Shown here: positions 6,161 to 8,418 of the stretch, one piece after another
Layout of the letters: the number at the start of each line of letters is the position of its first letter
Numbering within the stretch: position 1 is the stretch's first letter
DNA from: Thiotrichaceae bacterium
GTDB taxonomy: Bacteria; Pseudomonadota; Gammaproteobacteria; Thiotrichales; Thiotrichaceae
Reading direction: 5' to 3'
DNA length: 8,418 nucleotides
Assembly: GCA_027030285.1 (NCBI GenBank)
Contig: JALVFC010000407.1
Location: 1-8,418 of the forward strand
Notes under the pieces: model-generated
What the model was told of the DNA's origin: nothing
Database searches by the model: none
Seen by the model: only the letters and a program-made list of their open reading frames with translations
Made by a program: the position numbers and the translations under genes

Positions 6161-7705
6161 TTATCCATTTTCAGCTTCAGTCTGAGCTGTTTCTTCATCT
6201 TTCCCTGATTCTTCTGCGTCTGCGTCTTTTTCATCGGCAAACCAGGGGGCACGCGCAATCATGATTAACTCACCGGCGCGCTCTTCCGTCATTCCTTCAA
6301 TATCCAGCAGTTCATCTGTGGCTTGTTCTGCCAGATCTTCCATTGTATAGATGCCTTTTGCCGCCAGCTTGTAAGCCAGTGTATTATCCATGGTTTCCAT
6401 TTCCAGCAAGTCTTTGGCAGGGCTTCCTGTGTTGCCGGAAATAGCCTGTGTCAATAGTGCATTCTGGGCGCGGGAGCGTAGCTCTGTCGCCAGCTCCTCA
6501 TTGAACTCTTCAATGGCACAGACATCTTCAAAATCATAAACCAGTTCATCCAGTGAGATAAAGCCTTCATCGACCAGAATACTGGCTATATCTTCATCAA
6601 TGTCAAGATTTTCAATAAACATGTCAAGCAGCAGATCATGTTCTTTCTGGGTTTCTTCTGCTGCCTGTTCTGCTGACATAATGTCCAGTTGCCAGCCAGT
6701 CAGTTCACTGGCAAGACGAACATTTTGCCCACCTTTGCCGATTGCCTGGGAGAGCTGATCTTCTTCCACGCCGATACGCATGGTTTTGCTTTCCTCATCG
6801 ACGACGATGGAAAGCACTTCAGCAGGCTTCATGGCATTAATAACAAAGGTCGCAATGTCCTCATCCCAGGGGATAATGTCCACACGCTCATCATTGAGTT
6901 CATTGGTTACCGTTTGAATTCGCGAGCCACGCATACCTACACAAGCGCCTACGGGATCCAGGTTGGGCATATTGGCACGAACGGCGATTTTGGCGCGTGA
7001 ACCAGGGTCGCGTGCAGCCGCCATAATGTCTATCATTTCCTGTCCGATTTCAGGCACTTCCAGCTTTAGTAGTTCAATCAGTAATTTGGGGTCGGTGCGG
7101 CTAACAATGATTTGTGGGCCACGACCACTATCAATTATTTCTTTCAGGAAACCGCGCATGCGATCGCCAGGGCGTGCCATGTCTTTGGGCAGCATTTCTT
7201 CTCTTGGAATGAGTGCTTCAGCGTTGTCACCCATATCAAGTACGATACCACGTCGATCAACGCGCTTGACAGTACCAAGGACTAGTGTGCCAAGGCGGTC
7301 ACGAAAACCTTCAACAATGCGTTCACGTTCTGCTTGGCGAACTTTTTGCACAATCACCTGCTTGGCAGTTTGTGCAGCGATACGCCCGAATTCTACAGAT
7401 TCAATGGGCTCCATAATGTAATCACCCACTTCAACATCGTGTCCGGCTTTTTTTGCATAGCTGAGCAGGATTTGCCTTTCGGTAGACTCAAACTCTTCGG
7501 ACTCGTCATCCAGCACTTCCCATTGACGGAAGGTTTCATATTCACCTGTCTTGCGGTCAATAATGACTTTTACGTCCATTTCCGGATTATTCTTTTTACG
7601 AGTAGCAGTTGCCAGGGCAATTTCGACAGCTTCAAAGATGATCTCCCGATCAACGTTTTTTTCGTTCGAGATGGCGTCAACTACATATAATATTTCTTTA
7701 CTCAT
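6161..7705 (-). CDS. nusA: Transcription termination/antitermination factor NusA
   Basis: NusA binds RNA polymerase, enhances pausing and hairpin termination, and with NusB, NusE and NusG supports antitermination on rRNA operons. It has 514 residues (E. coli: 495). The polymerase-binding N-terminal domain is ~1-130, beginning MSKEILYVVDAIS. The S1 domain is ~137-203 (GTVKRVDRRGIVLDMG). KH1 contains VGACVGMRGSRIQ (252-264) and KH2 contains AIGKGGQNVRLA (321-332); both GxxG loops are intact. Two acidic repeats follow, AR1 ~360-415 and AR2 ~434-490, with the DLLDIEGM-type phrase in the second, the gammaproteobacterial layout in which AR2 contacts the polymerase alpha C-terminal domain. A tail of about 25 mainly acidic residues is longer than usual. 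An AGGA ribosome site lies about 12 bases before the ATG, and the gap from rimP is 32 bases. In E. coli NusA represses its own operon; the upstream terminator fits this. Confidence 0.98.
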   Translation of the reverse strand: MSKEILYVVDAISNEKNVDREIIFEAVEIALATATRKKNNPEMDVKVIIDRKTGEYETFRQWEVLDDESEEFESTERQILLSYAKKAGHDVEVGDYIMEPIESVEFGRIAAQTAKQVIVQKVRQAERERIVEGFRDRLGTLVLGTVKRVDRRGIVLDMGDNAEALIPREEMLPKDMARPGDRMRGFLKEIIDSGRGPQIIVSRTDPKLLIELLKLEVPEIGQEMIDIMAAARDPGSRAKIAVRANMPNLDPVGACVGMRGSRIQTVTNELNDERVDIIPWDEDIATFVINAMKPAEVLSIVVDEESKTMRIGVEEDQLSQAIGKGGQNVRLASELTGWQLDIMSAEQAAEETQKEHDLLLDMFIENLDIDEDIASILVDEGFISLDELVYDFEDVCAIEEFNEELATELRSRAQNALLTQAISGNTGSPAKDLLEMETMDNTLAYKLAAKGIYTMEDLAEQATDELLDIEGMTEERAGELIMIARAPWFADEKDADAEESGKDEETAQTEAENG

Positions 7706-7737
7706 AATGTTTACTTTTCCTGGTCACCTGAAGCCAC

Positions 7738-8184
7738 TCAAGCGCTTTTCAAGCGAGAGTGTTCAATGGTGTCAAACGGGATTTCAAAAATTTCGTGGTC
7801 AATATCCAGGGTAACCGTTTCCGCAGTGGTTGCCTGAAGTATTCCTTTATAGTTTCTGCGGTTGTTCAGGGGAATACGGGTTTTTATTTTTACGGTATGT
7901 CCAATATAAGCTGTGTATTGTTCAGGCGTAAATAACATTCTATCTATACCTGGTGAAGAAATTTCCAGTGTATAGGCAGTGGGAATAGGATCCTCGACAT
8001 CAAAAACAGCACTAATCTGGTTGCTAACAGTTGCACAGTCATCGACAGTGATGCCGTTTTCAGACTCGATATAAATACGTAGAAAGCCGTTTTCACTATG
8101 AGGGCGGTAATCATAACCCCATAGTTCGTAGCCGAGCCCTTCTACAGTTGATCGAATCAAATTGTCCAATATATCTTGTGTCAT
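7738..8184 (-). CDS. rimP: Ribosome maturation factor RimP
   Basis: RimP assists early assembly of the 30S subunit, around protein S12 and the central pseudoknot. The 148-residue protein matches the family length (E. coli: 150). The N-terminal alpha/beta domain (~1-83) includes LGYELWGYDY (17-26), LRIYIE (35-40), TVDDCATVS (46-54) and the hallmark LEISSPGIDRML (73-84). The C-terminal SH3-like domain (~88-148) starts FTPEQYTAYIGHTVKIKT (85-102). It is the first protein gene after the tRNA, as usual in this class. The ATG is the expected start by alignment to family members, but no Shine-Dalgarno sits at normal distance; the nearest GGA lies about 20 bases upstream, in the loop of a small hairpin. 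Confidence 0.96.
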   Translation of the reverse strand: MTQDILDNLIRSTVEGLGYELWGYDYRPHSENGFLRIYIESENGITVDDCATVSNQISAVFDVEDPIPTAYTLEISSPGIDRMLFTPEQYTAYIGHTVKIKTRIPLNNRRNYKGILQATTAETVTLDIDHEIFEIPFDTIEHSRLKSA

Positions 8185-8189
8185 TTATT

Positions 8190-8212
8190 AAAAAGGCTTT
8201 GTTCCGTAAAGC
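8190..8212 (-). promoter_or_regulatory. Small GGA-loop hairpin just before rimP, weak terminator or translational element
   Basis: On the minus strand, GCTTT (8212-8208) pairs with AAAGC (8200-8196) around the loop ACGGAAC, and one base later five T (8194-8190) lead almost directly into the rimP start. It has the form of a weak intrinsic terminator, but a 5-bp stem with only two G:C pairs would be unstable. Alternatively the GGA in the loop could be the ribosome or a CsrA contact. It is the second of two hairpins between the tRNA and rimP. Confidence 0.3.
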
Positions 8213-8230
8213 ATCGGTAAATTTTGGGTA

Positions 8231-8259
8231 ATAAAAAAGCCCCGATTAACGGGGCTTTT
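8231..8259 (-). terminator. Intrinsic terminator/attenuator between tRNA-fMet and rimP
   Basis: A perfect 10-bp stem, AAAAGCCCCG (8235-8244) with CGGGGCTTTT (8250-8259), has a 5-base loop. On the minus strand it ends in six T (8238-8233), so it terminates transcripts coming from the tRNA. Plus-strand reading gives only four T. Because no convincing promoter is visible between it and rimP, read-through from upstream probably feeds the operon, making this an attenuator, comparable to the terminators known after metY in E. coli. NusA, encoded downstream, could act on it. Confidence 0.85.
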
Positions 8260-8358
8260 ATAATAGCTTAATAAAAGCAATTACCCTTCTTTAAGATAGA
8301 CCCAGATTAATTCCGAGGCTTCTTAATAACTCCATCTTCAAGGCAATGGCTTAAAATT

Positions 8359-8418
8359 TGGTAGCGGGGGCAGGATTTGAACCTGCGACCTTCGGGTTAT
8401 GAGCCCGACGAGCTTCCG
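8359..8418 (-). tRNA. metY: Initiator tRNA-fMet(CAT), 5' end outside the window
   Basis: The 3' sixty bases of a tRNA are present on the minus strand, including an encoded CCA end (8361-8359). The T-arm GCAGG-TTCAAAT-CCTGC is intact. The anticodon loop CTCATAA holds CAT at 8401-8399. The anticodon stem ends in three G:C pairs (GGG/CCC), the mark of initiator tRNAs that directs them to the P site. The acceptor 3' strand reads CCCCGCTACCA, giving T at position 72 where E. coli has A; with the usual C1 this would still leave the first pair open, as formylation requires, but position 1 is not visible. The symbol metY rests on position ahead of rimP. Confidence 0.92.

Noticed and set aside
6963..7421. 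Open frame of 152 codons on the plus strand, antisense to nusA
   Set aside because: Low-complexity Ser/Arg-rich translation opposite conserved S1 and KH1 coding sequence, and no sign of independent expression.
8260..8358. A promoter for rimP between the tRNA and the terminator
   Set aside because: A TATAAA-like box is present near 8260, but the only TTGC-type -35 is 12 bases away, too close for a sigma-70 promoter.

Overview
The window carries the conserved translation/transcription-factor operon of a gammaproteobacterium on the minus strand, plus a short accessory stretch downstream of it. Reading along the minus strand from the right edge, the order is tRNA-fMet (5' end cut off), an intrinsic terminator/attenuator, rimP, nusA, infB, rbfA, truB. 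This is the metY-rimP-nusA-infB-rbfA-truB arrangement of Gammaproteobacteria. The NusA with two C-terminal acidic repeats, the long IF2 with a duplicated IF2_N domain, and the initiator tRNA at the head of the operon all fit that class. Base composition is moderate to AT-leaning. I cannot name the genus.

Layout. 2-1141 (+): 3' part of a radical SAM gene, probably with an N-terminal B12-binding domain, open at the left edge. 1140-1169: intrinsic terminator whose U-tract faces the minus strand. 1195-1659 (-): small exported protein with four Cys and a C-terminal hydrophobic helix, function unknown. 1660-2105: AT-rich region without a convincing gene, containing near the end of truB a compact structured element (2036-2095) with two GGA-loop hairpins. 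2106-8184 (-): truB, rbfA, infB, nusA, rimP with gaps of 3, 27, 17 and 32 bases. 8190-8259: leader hairpins. 8359-8418 (-): tRNA-fMet.

How the genes work together: RimP and RbfA mature the 30S subunit, IF2 and the initiator tRNA start translation, TruB makes pseudouridine 55 in tRNA, and NusA links RNA polymerase pausing, termination and antitermination to this output. The terminator between the tRNA and rimP is a natural place to set the ratio of tRNA to downstream mRNA.

Most of the window is ordinary housekeeping sequence. The parts worth a second look are the structured element after truB, with an 11/12 match to the CsrA/RsmA SELEX consensus and two competing folds; the absence of rpsO directly after truB; the unknown exported Cys protein; and the CX4CX2C cluster motif of the radical SAM protein. 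I see no CRISPR array, insertion sequence, prophage or defence system.
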